64,000 nucleotides of DNA from positions 58,990,930-59,054,929 of the forward strand of contig JANCRA010000001.1 in the NCBI GenBank assembly GCA_024362935.1. Reading direction: 5' to 3'. Origin of the DNA: Setophaga petechia (lineage: Eukaryota > Chordata > Aves > Passeriformes > Parulidae). The position numbers and the translations under genes are program-made. Under the pieces are notes generated by a model, which did no database searches, was not told the origin of the DNA, and saw only the letters and a list, made by a program, of their open reading frames with translations. Below are positions 13,301 to 26,800 of the stretch, piece after piece (within the stretch, counting starts at the first letter, position 1; every line of letters starts with the position of its first letter).

Positions 13301-15599
13301 GTTACATCAGTTGGGTTTTTCTTTATGCTTGTTTCTCACTGAATTTGTGCAACATCCCTCTTCACAGATATTTAATTGTCCTGAATAAAAAAAAAAAAAG
13401 GCATTGTTGTGAATTTGTCTGTATATGACCTGGATAAATGCATGGCAAGAGCCATTTTTATTTCTTTTTAATAACTATCTCCATTTGCACCAGTTCCCCA
13501 ACACACACACAAAGACCCCACTGCTCCAATGCATCTTGGTTTTAACCATGAAACTGCTTGAAGGTAAAAATCAAAAGTAAAGAGCAACAAAGGGATCATA
13601 CTGAGCCAGGCACATTGGAAATGTAGAAAGGGGGGATGGACACAACAATAGTCACTATAGAAGGAAAGTCTTTGATTCTATGTACAGTTGCCAAAAACTT
13701 GAAAACAGCAACCAAAGCAAGAAATTTCCTCTCAGATGCAACTTGCAGAGCATTAAATCACATACCTGCATAGAACACAAAGATGCCTTGACCTTCAGCA
13801 ATCTTTCAATGTTTTCTTCACAAACTGGGGCAGAATCCTTCTGCTACTTAATTGGTGAGAAGATCCAGAGTTTACAGTACTACTGGAACACACACCCATC
13901 CTCTGTTGCTTTCCTTTGTGTCCACACAAACAATTTAGCAGGGCACTGAGGGAATCTCTCCAGATGGGCAAAGTTCATGAAAATATTCATAGGAGGAAGG
14001 GTATGCCATTATCCCTAGGCTCTGTCGACTGGATTTTAATTATAAAGATTCCTCTTTTTTAGCAGATGGGTCTCCTGGCCTCTTTCCAGTCCACACTTCA
14101 TGTTGTCTATTGTAGCAAACCAAACTGTGAAGGAAAGAACTAAAATAAAGCATTTCCTAATCTACCTTTGGACAGAACCCACTCTGATATGTGAATAGGA
14201 TTTTTTAATCTGTTTTCAGGAAGAGGCACAAAGGCTCAGTAAATTGCTAGCTGGCTGTAGGATTACCCAAACAAGGAGCTGGATCAGAGCTCGTTCAGCG
14301 CTGCAGAGACAGGGCTGTTATTCCATGACAAGCTGGGGATCTTTCTAATTCCTCCAAGACAAGGAGCTGTCATAAGAAATACATGTACAAACACAGCCTT
14401 TGTCAGCAGCCCTAGCAGGAAGATCAGACCAGAACTGAAGGGCCTGTTCACTTCTGTAACAGCTTGGCCAAGTCAAAGCCAGCCTGGAAGCTTGTACCAG
14501 AGCTATCTGCTGTCCCAGTAAACAGAAATCTCCCAGGCTGTTCAGCTGACCCTAATCACAGGCATTTTCTCCCAGCCCCACCAAACAAATGGAACAGAAA
14601 AGACACTGGTCCTGTTCTGTCTGGAAAGTAGCAAAATAGAATCACAGTGCCTGTGGAGAGCTGGCTAAGAAGAAAGGACACCATACCAATACCCATGAAG
14701 CACAGAACATTTTTAGGAACATAACAGCAGGCACAGTAGAAGTGGCCATCATACAGCTTTGTGTGCTGTTTGAGCATCATTGCCCCAGGGAGCTCTGAGA
14801 AGAACCAAGCCCTGCATGAAAACACAGCTCAGAGTCCGGAGCCTTGCTCTGCTGGGTCCGTGCAGGGAGCAGGGCTTGTGCAGGGCTTGTCAATTACTGT
14901 GAGCTGTGGAGGTGATCCCAGACACGGGATCCGGCTGCTGCGGCTCCCCAGAGCCCCTCAGGCTCATTTTACACTGCCTATTAGGACAGCTATTAGATGG
15001 TGTCAGTTTTCCCTCACTGTTACAGCTGAACAAATAATGAGAAACATTACATGCAAACATCCCCACCAAGACTTCTGTATGATTCTGCTCCAACTGTGTT
15101 CCCCACACTTGCTGCTGGATTATCATGGACTCAATATTTTGAGGAGTTTGCTCTCAGCATTCTCTCAGGACCACAAAGTAAATCTCACTACCAACAGCAA
15201 TTTTCATGGCAGGAGGAGGGATTATTACACACAAAATTATGATAAATAACAAACAAGTTTCTTAAAATTGCAGTCTGTTTGCAGACAATCTGCAATCAAG
15301 AAAGGAGGCTCATTCATCAAGCAAATTGTTACTGAAAATTGTCTTCCTCAGCTATAATCACTTACATACCCAGAGCACTTGCAAACAGAGGTATATGAGA
15401 GTCCTAGCACCGATTCCTGCTTTTATCTGCTTGTCTTAAAATGCACATTTAATTTAGGAACTTGGTGTGTGGAATGAGTACCACAGAACATGCAATCTCA
15501 AGTAATGAACTGCAGCGCTAACACAGCACACACCCACTAAAGGCTCAGGCCTGTCATACTTATTTGGATTCTGCCAGAGCTTCCACTAACACAGCTACT
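10383..15599. other. Non-coding stretch, no gene recognised
   Basis: No recognisable gene. A 13-base T run lies at 12249-12261. The most GC-rich part is about 14830-14960, with about five CpG and an 11-bp perfect tandem duplication (14869-14890). The open frame across this part (14761-15249, + strand, about 162 codons) starts with a non-ATG codon, shows no domain and is overlapped by an open frame on the other strand, so it is not called as a gene. Confidence 0.55.
14869..14890. repeat. Perfect 11-bp tandem duplication
   Basis: GCAGGGCTTGT occurs twice in tandem (14869-14879 and 14880-14890) inside a locally GC-rich patch. Probably a slippage product. Confidence 0.85.
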
Positions 15600-16035
15600 A
15601 CCTATGAGACTCCTACTCCGCCTTGGAAGCTGGAAAAAAGCTTCTGGAATGATTTTGGAGGGAGATCAGTCATTTTGGCACAATCACTTCTGTCTGGCAT
15701 ATAATTAGTTTGCTTGGAGAAAATCATTTGCTCCCTATTCGCCCACGAGCTCTGCTGTGTGCACGGAGCATCCTGAGAGGGAAGATAGCTGGAGGTTAAA
15801 ATTAGCAAGGAACGCAGATGCCATTGTCTCCTTTCATTGCCTCCTCCCACAAAGCACGTCTCGCATCCAAACCCAGAGGGGCCGGAAAACACAAACCTAA
15901 AGCAAAAAGCAAAATAGAAGAACGTAACAAAAATAGTCGCTCTTCAAAACAACAGATACATCAGACTTCTCTGGTCAGCGACAACTCTGCAGATAATTTT
16001 CCAAGCAGTAATGACAGAATGTGGCTTCATTAGCA
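15600..16035. promoter_or_regulatory. CpG-retaining block, candidate conserved element
   Basis: Between about 15736 and 15985 there are roughly ten CpG dinucleotides in otherwise AT-rich DNA where CpG is nearly absent. Retained CpG outside an island usually marks sequence under selection (exon or enhancer) or unmethylated DNA. The right half also carries a small basic open frame (15818-16033). No repeat is recognised. Whether this is an enhancer or a coding exon cannot be decided from one sequence. Confidence 0.35.
15818..16033 (+). CDS. Unrecognised 71-codon basic open frame (candidate)
   Basis: An ATG-started frame of 71 codons ends in TAG at 16031-16033. The protein is hydrophilic and strongly basic in residues 12-45, with many Lys/Arg (for example HKARLASKPRGAGKHKPKAK), then Ser/Asn/Asp-rich to the C-terminus. 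That composition is more protein-like than most random frames here. The ATG context is weak (C at -3). The left part is pyrimidine-rich and followed by AAG or CAG (for example CCCAG at about 15870), so the frame could instead be a terminal exon entered by a splice acceptor. It lies in a CpG-retaining block. There is no AATAAA just downstream. I recognise no family, and chance is a real alternative. Confidence 0.13.
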   Translation: MPLSPFIASSHKARLASKPRGAGKHKPKAKSKIEERNKNSRSSKQQIHQTSLVSDNSADNFPSSNDRMWLH

Positions 16036-19000
16036 TCTTAGGGTGGTACTTTGTCATAGCCTCATGTCAGGATTAGATTTCATTATCTCAAGACAAGAAA
16101 ATCAGGAGTACACGACAATTAACACTTCAATTGACTTGAAAGAAAACAAGGAATCTTCTGAATAGTCTGTTTCTAGGATGACATGCTGTAAACAAGAACG
16201 TCAGCACTGACTTCAGCTCAGCTGCCACAGAAAAAAGCATGTGTTTTTCTTCTTGGCAAATATTGATCACCACTGAAACCTTCTCATAAATTTGAGATGC
16301 ACTTACACCTTTCAAAAATATAATTAAGGCAAAAAAAGCCATTCCTATGGTCACATGTTCACAATTTTCAGAGATCTATGTCTAGCCTGACAAAACAGTG
16401 AATAAGACCAATGAATTCCAGCACCTTAAAAATATTTCTCCTCAGAGGGTCCCCTCTGTGCATCGAGAAAGCAAATAATATCTGGGTTTAGGACACTGCT
16501 CTTGGCTGTGTGCAAATCTTACCCATGTAAAACATGACTAGTGAAACACTTCTGAATGCAAACCAAACAGATTCACTGATCCATAATTTGCAGTCATGTC
16601 AGGTCATATGTTACTGAGAAAATGGGAAAAAACATACACACTCAAATTTTAGATTTGTGTGAGTATAGAGAGAAAAAGACTGGCACCACTGCTGTGGTGA
16701 AACCAATTCTAGCACAAAGTTCTTGTATTTTCACCCAATATGCTAATTCTATACAGACCTGCTAACTGGACTGGCTGGCAGGCAGCTTTCAACAACACCA
16801 AGATAATGTTTCTAAAATGCGTCAGGAGCCTTAATAGTGCAAAATGTTATGAGTCCATCCTTCTATCAAATGGCTGACAGCAACAGAAAGGGTCAGGGTT
16901 TACACCTGCAAAAGGACTCCTCCTGAAAAATTAGTCCACCATCTCCTGCTCCCTCTCAACCAGCAACCAAGAAAAATGAGGTCTACATTGCTCTCAAATA
17001 ACCCAAATAAGCAGATCTTTGCTTACCCAAAAGGACTTGAGATGCTACCAAAGGAGACGGGAAGAAAAACCCCTATTAGAGGAAAATTAATGTAATAAAG
17101 ATATGAAAGCAAGCAAGCTCCTGACCATAAGGTTTACCCAAAAATTCATAAGCCTCCAATAACATAAATCCTATTAAAAAATTATAAAGTTGTGGTTTGT
17201 TAATATAAGTACTTCATTAATAATGAATTAATTACAAATTAACATATATAAAATGTTCTGCATTTCTGTAAGCCTCCGGTATCTTTAATTAAATAAATTC
17301 ACAGAGATTTCCTTTCAAATCCAACAGTACTGCCTATTCATAATTTAAAAAGCAAGGGAAAAGATGCCGTTCTTGGATGGCATCAATTCATACCACAAAG
17401 TTGTTTAACACAGTGTAACTGGTCATATACATGCAAGGAACTTCACTGGCTCTTGGGTTATCACAGATTTACTACCAACTTAAACAGAGTGGGACCAGAC
17501 CCCATATTTTTTTGTGGAAAAGGCTCCACAGAACAAGGTAAAACATCATCTCACCAGATTCCTTACAGTTATATGAGTGATGGTGCAGAGATAAAGGAAT
17601 AGGAAGCCAACAACTTCCCAGAAAACAATGTTCCTGGCCTACACAACTGAAGTTATCATGGAAGGAACAACTACAAGATCATTAAAAATTCACTTACTGG
17701 AAGGAAAAGTCCAGCATTTTTCAATTCTAAAAGCTGACACTTAAAGAACAGCAGGGGATTTGGACAGGAAAGAAGGAGCAATAATACAATTAAGGATAAA
17801 ACATTTCCTATTCAATTAAAGACTAGAACTGAACAGAAATTGAAAAGCAGAGATATGTTGAGATTATGATCCCTGAAACTATGTACAGCTTAATGCCAGG
17901 CTGTGAACTGAGCTACTGCAGCCTCAAAGGGGCATTCCTCAGCTGGCTGGGGCTTAATGCAGCAAAGGGATTCCACAGGCATTAGTATCAATGAGAGGAG
18001 GTTATAAAGCTCTCTGTGAGTAAAAAGGGTAATCATGGAGCTCCATTCTTCCCCTGCCCTCAGCAGATCCTGCAGACTCATTATCACTGCTTTTGCCAGC
18101 TGGGAATCCACCTAGGGCCTGGAATGTTGTGCTAGAACATGCCAGCTCTGTGGCTGAAGAGACACTGGATCTATGCATGAGCAAACACTGACTTATTTCT
18201 AACAGAGGCTAATACTGGCCATTAGCTGTGGTACCTGAACCTCTGGAAAGAAGGTTAACTCACAGCTATAGACATGGAATGGCCACTGGGACACAATAAA
18301 AATGATGAGCACTTGTACACAGCCCCATTACACACAGGGTCTCCTAATGGATTTCTCTACCTGCCCAGAAGAGCATGCAACATGATTTTCCACCCTGCCA
18401 ATCAAGTCAGGAGTCACATCTGTGAAATTAGGGAGCCATTTCCTTGACCTTCCCTCGCACAGAATGAAGAGTGCTTGTGCTAAAACACCAGGGAATAGGT
18501 TTGTGCTCTAACAGCTGATGGCAGCTGAGTTGCCATGGTCACTTTCCTGCTGACCTTCTTTCATTCATTATCCATAAAGAGCATTTCCCAAAGATAAAGT
18601 TGGAAGTTTACCATTTATCACTTAACCAGGATGCACTGACCTTCACCTGAGGGAACATACTAAAGTTTGGGAAAAGATTCCAATACCACAGCAAATCTTA
18701 AATGATTCCCAAGTGTAAATTTGCCTTTGCCTTTTATGTAAGGATATGATACACAGTTATCCCAGGCACTTTCAACTCCTGCCACAATGCACTGGCAAGC
18801 AGGACAAACCTTGGTCAACCTTTCCCTACACCTTTTTTATTCCTTTGTTTTCTCCTATCTTCCCTCACTCTCCCTCAGCCCATTCCTGCCTTTTTTCTCA
18901 CCTCCATTTCTGGTGTTTCTCCCTTTTCCTTGATTAATTCAATTCCCAGCACCATGCTCCTAAGTCAAACACAGCTCTAATGCATCTACCCACTTGTCAC

Positions 19001-22000
19001 AGCTTGTTTTGTCCAAAGATGACTGAAGGGAGCCTGTTCTTCCCTGCACTTGCAAATAGCTCCAGAAGAGTCAAGCACAGGAGGAGATTGAAGGACACAG
19101 CCTGGACAGGAATGGTCATTTAATTCCCAACACAACCATGACTTGTTGAGGAACCTGGTGCACATGTGACAAGACACGAGGTGCAGTTCAAACTCCTCCA
19201 CTGCCAGAGCTTCCCCCATCAGACACACACAGTCCTTTAAAGCTTTCTGGCAGTGCTCACTGAAATAAAACCTGGACAAATGGTGAAAACCTGCTGCATT
19301 TTAGCACTGGCTGAACCAAAAACTCCAAGCAGATGTTCCATTCTGCAGCTGATACACAACAGCTCTGTCCTTCACTCCACAAGGACCTCCATTCAACCTA
19401 ACAGGCTGCTATCCCTGACCAGTATCCTGAGAACATTTCTATTCTGTTGGACAGACTAGAAGTTAACATTATTAGCCAAACCAAGAAAAAACCCATCTTT
19501 TCCAAGCCACAGTGCAAGAGCATCATCCAGTGTAAACCAGCAGAGGAACAACACATGTGACTGCTGCTGCCACAGTGCTCGGGGTAGAGTGTGCCCTGAA
19601 AGAAACCAGAGGGAAGGCAGAGCTACACACAGAGCTCCAGGCAGGCTTAAATCCATGCAGTTTAAATCCATCTGAACATCAACAGTAATTAATTTAATCT
19701 CAGCAGGCCATTTGAACATCCTTCTTCAATTTTAACTCTGAGAATCTGCACAGCAACTGGATTAAGACACTCAGTCTGAAGTTCCAGGTAAGTTCAGCCC
19801 CTGAACTTGCTAAATCCTCTACTTGTCTGCTTTTTCCTTCATTGCCTTCCCAAAGAGCTGTCACCCAACCACATGCCTCCTTCTTTTAGGTCCTGACCCT
19901 GCAGGGTTAAACACCAGGACACTGAGCAGCCAGCTCTTCACTCCAGTTCCCACTATAAGCAACCATCTTGTTCTGCAGATCACAGACACTTCTTTGGCAA
20001 AAACAGACCGTGCCCTCATCTGACCTTTAATTTTTGCATGCACAAAATTGCAGCTGGGATCAGCCTCTATGAGATAAAGAGGGGAAAAACCATCCCCACC
20101 AGCTCCTTATGGAAACAAAACAGCAGAACCCAGTTCTGTGCATCTGTACAGCAAGTTCAATACAAAAAAATGCCTCACACATTGAGACAGACAAGTTATA
20201 TTCAAATTTTCTACACATCAGCTGGCACTCAGGTTCCCAGAAACAGGCAAAGTACTGATGAGCTTTTGATGCTCTATCTCCTCTACTTCCTAAACAAAAA
20301 CTTTTTCCCAAAGTAGTTAGTAGAATTTCATTATATACAGGTTTGGCTTTTTTCATATGATGCAAAAAGATTCTGCAACTTGAAATCCCCATTTGTTCTG
20401 CCTAGATAATCACAAGGAAGTTTTCCAGAATTGCTCAGAAATGCCCTGTGGAGGTGCCCAAGCAGACAATCAAAGACAGGAGGCCTCCATCCAGTTTTCT
20501 GACAACTTGGATGAAACAACTTGACATCAATGTGCCCAGAGAAATCACCACAACACATCAAGCAGACAATGACTAACAAACTCTCCTGTTTCTGCTGAAT
20601 TGCAGTGGTTCCATTGGAGTGCACAAAACTAGTGTTACACAAAATCTAAAAAGTAACAGGGCATTTGGGAGTTCCAGTCCATGGAAGCATCTGACAGGTC
20701 CTGTAGCTCCAGACAGAGCCCAAGTTCCATCCTGCTATTTTCCTGCCTAAAAGGCAGACATTACATCAGAAACAAAGATGACCCTCTGACTGTCATGCTC
20801 TGGTCTATTGAAATGCACCTTCACGAAGGAAGGTTTAATATGCTCCAACAGAAAATGTCAAAGCTTGACTAAATGTCAAGATATCATTACACTCTGAAAC
20901 AACCACTTACTGAAGAATAATTACAAGTCAGATCAAATTTTTAAATACATTTATTGATACTAAGCTGGAAAACAAAAACCAACATTTTTTAAATGGAACC
21001 AAAATACAGATTTTGACAAAATTTGAAATGACACTTTGTGATCCCCCAGTTTTTTTACACTAGCCTCAATCCAATTTGCAATTCTTACACCTTAAGAAGA
21101 TCATTTCAAATTACCAACTAGATGTTGATGAGGCTGTTATCTAGTGAACTATAAATCAAAATAAAACAATAGAAGTTGACATCCAAGAAATGCCAAACTT
21201 AAATTTCCCAAGAAGGAAAGCAATGAAAACTAAAGTAGGAACTCCTGAAAAAGATGCTACTCTCATAGTATGAAAGCTAATACAATAACCCCAACAAGTG
21301 GATGTGTAATCACAATTTCTGACTGTGTTATTTTGCAGTATTTATAAACAAAGGTAAAACACAATGCATTTGGGGATCTGCCATTCTGGCCTATATCACA
21401 TACTCCCTGATAGCTGGCTGGACTTATTTCTCCCACAACTCTGACTTCAAATCCTTAATCCTCACAAACTGCAGACAGGTGTTGAGCAGACAAAAGGAAC
21501 CTGCCACTTGTAGCTTCTAAGAAAGAGGGGGGGAAGAAGAAGAAACAAGTGTATGATGCTACACCTGCTTCCTCCTGTGGATCTCAGTCTGGCAAGTTTC
21601 AAGGCTGATTCCCTTCCTATCCAATTCTCCTGGCTAAAATTACCTGTTAGGAACATCATCAAGTTTCCTCAGCTCCCTCTGTACCCTGAATTTTACTAGA
21701 GAATGAATGTGCCTTTCAGCTATCATTTTAACAGTGCATTATTTGCAGTATTTTAAAAAGGACAGAGTTTTACCAGCAGCATCGCAAGGGAGCTGATATT
21801 TTCTATTTCTCTCTTGCTGAGTTTGTAATGGAACAGCAGGTGGTAAAGTCAGCATTTAGGCCACAGAATAAGTCATAAATGCCAAAAGGGTAAACATTCA
21901 GGGGAACACTTCCCAGAGACCACCAAGTAGAAATCTTCAGAACAAATCAATGCACTTTGAGCAATCAATTCTGCTTCTACAATTGCTTCTATTCCCTATT

Positions 22001-22218
22001 AAAGCATCCAAAGGCTAAAATTACTCCCAGATTCTGCAATTCACAATGCAATAAGCAAATACTGATGCTTCAGATAGTGATTTGTGAGCTTTTAAGGTAA
22101 TGGAAATCAGGCTGAGCTGCCCTGTGCCAGAGAAAAGGCTTACGTGTTAGTTTTCAAATTGATGAAAACTATCATTCATTTTGCTATGGAAGATATTTTC
22201 CTTGCCTTATCTAAACAG
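16036..22218. other. Non-coding AT-rich stretch, no gene recognised
   Basis: No exon, RNA gene or interspersed repeat recognised. At about 17205-17260 there is a dense AT-rich patch of ATTAAT/TAATTA cores, of the kind bound by homeodomain proteins. Open frames are short and overlap on both strands. Confidence 0.6.
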
Positions 22219-22319
22219 GGCTTTGCATTCAGGAATCTAGAAGAGGAACTGACATTTCCTTTTGGCACAGCTTCCCTCAAATACAAAAATGAAATGTCAT
22301 CCCTAATGCAAGTTCCCAG
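22219..22319 (+). other. Candidate 101-nt internal exon
   Basis: A pyrimidine-rich run ending in AAACAG (22213-22218) precedes a 101-nt segment open in one frame (33 codons plus 2 nt), followed by CAG|GTGCAA, an acceptable splice donor. The frame begins GFAFRNLEEELTFPFGTASL. I recognise no family in it. A small CpG cluster (five between about 22327 and 22361) follows the donor. Exon-like segments of this quality occur by chance in tens of kilobases, so this is only a candidate. Confidence 0.12.
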
Positions 22320-23620
22320 GTGCAACACGTAACTGCATCACGAGCACGGTGGGACGACGGATGAGCAGAAGGTGGCAATATAGCACCACACCCAAACCCC
22401 TACACACTTCATCCCATTTATTATTTTTATTCCTCTAAATCCATAGATACTTTATTTCTAATTAATGCTCCTCTCACCACAGCACACACCCTGGGTGTGA
22501 GCTGTGTACCTCCACTAAAAACCCAACATGATATATGTGTCATTTCTTACAGCTACATCACTCCTGGGTAAAAGCAGATGTATAAAGTCTCCATTTCTCC
22601 TCAGGTAGGTGACAATTACAAGACTTCCATAACCACTTGAGTGTGCTGCCTACGTGGCTCCTTCCATCTATCAGAAAATAACAGGGAATAGGGGGGTTGT
22701 GAAGCTAGTCCATAAAAAAGTTATTATAAACCTATGTACCTCCTCCAGCTGAAAAGCTAAATTATAAGCACTTATCTTAAAGCTAGAGTGGAAAAGTGCC
22801 ATTACATTTTATACAATAATATTCCCCTCAATTTCTTTTAAAAAAAAATCATCTCCTGAGCACTGGTGGAAAACGTGTATGGAAAACTTACTCCTACTCT
22901 TGACAAGATTAAGAATACTTGGGTGTAGCACTTGACTGTTAACCAGGTAAGCACAGAGCAATCTGGCTCATGCCAAGTTTGTAGCCAAGCCTTTAAGTTT
23001 CAGTCAGAAAGAGCCATTCCATACAGGTTTGTAGAGACTTCCCAAATGCATAGGGATTCTCTGAAATGCTCTTTTCCATCATAAGCATGCAGGAGGCACT
23101 GAGGAAGGCAGAGACCTCCCTCTTTCGGCCAAAGGGAGGTGAAGCAGGCACACACTGCCTTGACAAGAGATTTTAAGGCAAACAGGATTGGACTTATTCC
23201 CTCACATTTCTGACGGAGACAAATAAAACAGGATGAAACAATGAGGAGGAAAAAAATTTCACTGGTGTCACATGTGCACTATTCCCAAGCTGCCACATTT
23301 AACATGATTTGACAAGCAAAGACTGATCTTCCTGCACCACAGAAAGCAATTTTTCTCAAATTTGACTTGGCATTATTATTATTTTCAAGCTCTGCATAGA
23401 TTTTCCTGCTTTCAAACCTCTTGAAATAAACACATTTCTTAGCATGACCATGGCAGTACAACAGATTTTTTCCTGCCCTGCCTTTCCCTGCTGGAGCCCA
23501 GCAGGAAATAGTACCTGCACCAAGACACTGCCCACAGCTGGACACCAGTGCCAGCCCTTCAGGGTTTGAAACGACCCAGTCTGCCCTAATAAGCCACACA
23601 AAATTAAAGCCCACAGAACC
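22320..23620. other. Non-coding stretch, no gene recognised
   Basis: After the small CpG cluster near 22345 nothing identifiable is seen. The - strand frame of about 110 codons at 23279-23614 has no recognisable domain. Confidence 0.55.
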
Positions 23621-23839
23621 ATGCTGACTAGAAATTATTTGGTTATATTTATAATAATTATAGTTATAATAATTTTGTTATTCCTGGCATGTACTGCTGG
23701 CTGGGGAGCGGGGCAAATATCAAGCTATAAATACAGCCACAGATTTGGTCACTGCTCACCCACCACTAAATGGATCCTAGGAGCAAACTTCTTGCTAGAC
23801 TCATCATTTGCTCCAGCACTGCAAAAGATCAAGCTTTAA
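23621..23839 (+). CDS. Unrecognised 72-codon open frame with one hydrophobic segment (candidate)
   Basis: The frame starts at an ATG in a favourable context (ACC before ATG) and ends at TAA. Residues 7-24 are almost entirely Ile, Val, Leu and Phe, preceded by one Arg (residue 4) and followed by a small-residue region (ACTAGWGAG). That is the layout of a signal peptide or single membrane anchor, with a short polar tail containing one Cys. However, the hydrophobic codons come from an AT-rich imperfect repeat (23640-23680), which gives Ile-rich frames by chance. No promoter or poly(A) signal is evident and no family is recognised. Confidence 0.1.
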   Translation: MLTRNYLVIFIIIIVIIILLFLACTAGWGAGQISSYKYSHRFGHCSPTTKWILGANFLLDSSFAPALQKIKL

Positions 23840-26800
23840 AATACCAAGAGAATGAAGCAAATTGAAATAGTCAAGCTATCTGACATCCTAAAAAGCTTTC
23901 CAGACTTATATAGAACATCCAAAGTTACCCAAGCAGCAAAGAGAACCAAATTGGGATTTCAAATTATTTAACATTTCAGTGCATCATGTGAAGCTGCCTC
24001 ATGTACCTGAGAGCAGTCATTAAACAAAGATTTTATCAACTGACCATTTAAATGCCATGGAAGGACACACAGAACAAGCAGCAGAGAGAAATTGAACATA
24101 CTGAAATGCCACAGTAAGGCACTCACATATTCTGCCAAAATAGTAAAGAAATCTCTCTCAGGAGCTATAATTTCAGGGGTTCTAGCATAGAAATTGTCTG
24201 ATAAACACTCTTCCTCCACTGAGATTAAGGCATTAAAAAAAAGAAAAAAAAAAATCATGGCACAATGATCCCCTCAGCAGCATTTAAGAAAATTATTAGT
24301 AGACACTTTCTGAATGTAAGAGTCTACTTTGCTTAAATACTAATCATTTTTTATTACTGAGCAAAAAGAAGCAACTTAAGTGTAACAGGAAATAAGATGT
24401 TAACTACGTATTGGATATTCTTTTAAAACAATATTACAGGGTAAGCTACATAACTGAGCAATCAACACTTAAAATGTCTTCATTATCAGTGTTTTGAAAT
24501 AACTTTGCTGCTGTCCCAGCTACAGCTTCCTGACTGGTTCACAGAAAAAGAAAATTATTTCAATGCTATTTCTTGCCCTGGCTTAGTGACAAGAGTACAT
24601 GGTCCCCACTTTCCAGCAGGCTGGCAGGGGACCATCATTCCCATTTAACCTTCATTCCAGAACTCTGGCCTTTGTCACAAAAATGCTGCCCTTCAGTCCC
24701 ATAGAAATAACCCTGCCTCCCCTGGAAACTGCAGTTTGGGCATGCTTTGGGCCTTAACTACTTCTTACACACTGTATCTACATTAACATAGGACTTTAGG
24801 TGAGGGAAATAAGGCATAAGATGGAGTTTGTTCTTTGGTGGTTGGCAAGTATATTAAATATCACAAACTAATTGAGCTTTTTCATTTTGTTTAAAGAAAG
24901 GTACAAAGGACACTTGGTTTAAGAAAAAAATAAAGATTAATAACTCCTAACTACTGTTTTTCTTAATTCTGTGTCCACACCTCTTAATATGTTAGAAGTG
25001 ACTGACAGGTCATGAAAACAATCACAGAGCCAAAAATAAGCTTAACAATCATCAACCACACACCCCCCAAACCTTGAAAAACCTTAATTTTCAAGCTGAT
25101 CCTATTCCAATGATGTAACCGAAAAACCCATAACTGATACACAATGTTTGGAGAGAGCAGCTCAGCTTTGAGAGAATATCCCAAAGATAGATAGCATGAG
25201 TTTTAAAGGAATAGTAAGTGATGGAAGAATCATTGTGGTACTTAAACATCTGGACTTGTATTTTAAGCAAAGGTACTGTCACTTATGACTCAAATCCAAT
25301 TCCTGTTAATACACAGATGCTTTTGGCAGTATTTATTTCAACAGCAATTTAATACTATGATGTGCTGAACTATCCCAACATCAGTTCAGCTCTCTGCATT
25401 TTCATAATTCCACCTACTGGCAATTAAAGTAGAAATTGTTTAAAGAACAGAAAAACATTTTCTTAGAAGTCCCTGACTAGGGACTGGACAAACCAGAATA
25501 AATTCTTAGACCAGCAACTGGTACTGCTGTGGTGCAGAGAGCAGCACTTGCAGACTGTCCAGTGATTTACACTATCAGCCATAGTGCTTCTTATTATACC
25601 AAATTTAAAACCCTCCCAGTGCTTGGCATCTATCTCAGGCTGACAGTCTAGGCCTATAAAAAACTGCATGTGCAGAACAGCTTATTTTAAGAAAATTCTC
25701 ATCACCCTTTCACTGAAAACTTGTAGAATATTCATGCTATGGAGCACAGCCTTAAAAATCTGGCTGCCATATCAGGGATAAATAGGTTTTGTGCTATGCC
25801 CAAGAGAATTCATCCAAAACTGAACAAGTCACAGGCCTCTATAACCCCAGCTTACATTAAATGCTACAGTATCCTAAAGCCCAGATGTGTCCTGGTGCTC
25901 CAGGGTGTACTGTGAGGAGGGAAATAAGATGGAATACTCTGCTGAGCAGCCCTGCCTCACCAGGGACCTACCCAAAGGGAATTGACTCCATGGAATAAGG
26001 CCAAATCCCCCATTTTTTATTCATTTTTTAAGTTTCTGTACTTAACAAAGTTACTTTAAAATCAGGAAGGTGCCCAAAAAATAGGGGGAAAAAAATCATC
26101 AGCAACATTTGAAATGAAAGACAGGAAAAAAAAAAAAAAAAAAAAGAAAATCAAGTACACTAATGTCTTGTGTTATGAAATCAATAGCAGCTTTTTCACA
26201 GAAGTCCTGCATCAGTCAGCACACAAAATGGATGGAGGTTCCTATTTTATCCTCCCTTTTTAAACCCAGCTGTGACTACAGTTATTCATTTCCTGATGGC
26301 TTCCTTTGGAAATCTAATATTTTATAAATAAAGCCATACTTAGGAGAGCAAGAGAACTGACAAGACAAACAGTCAAGCACTGCCAAGACACAAATGCCTC
26401 GTCATTTGGATAAGGATTCCTGTCTTTTGTACATTGTACTCTCTTTTTGAAATGTTTTGGGTTCGTTCTTGACCATATGCCTTTAGTCAAAATAATATTT
26501 CAGCTGCAGCAATAACTGCAATTCATATTCTGTAATATGATTACTCTCTCCTTTAAGCTTCGTATTTCTTCTCCCTGATCCTAAGAACACGTCCTATCTT
26601 TTAGAAGAGCAGACTTTGCATGTCCCAGCCCAGTGGCCAGAACAGAGGTGGTGGCAGGAATTTTCCCAGGGTAAGGGGTTATCTCAGCTCAAGGAGGGAC
26701 AAGTCAGTGACAGAGAAAACCACTGAGGGTTATTAAATCACAGAGACAATATCCAGCTCAGGAAATCGTGAGACAAAACCAGCTGGAGGCCAGGAGATTA

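Noticed and set aside
14761..15249. 162-codon + strand open frame
   Set aside because: It begins with GTG, has no domain or splice context, includes an 11-bp tandem duplication, and the opposite strand is open over 14890-15126.
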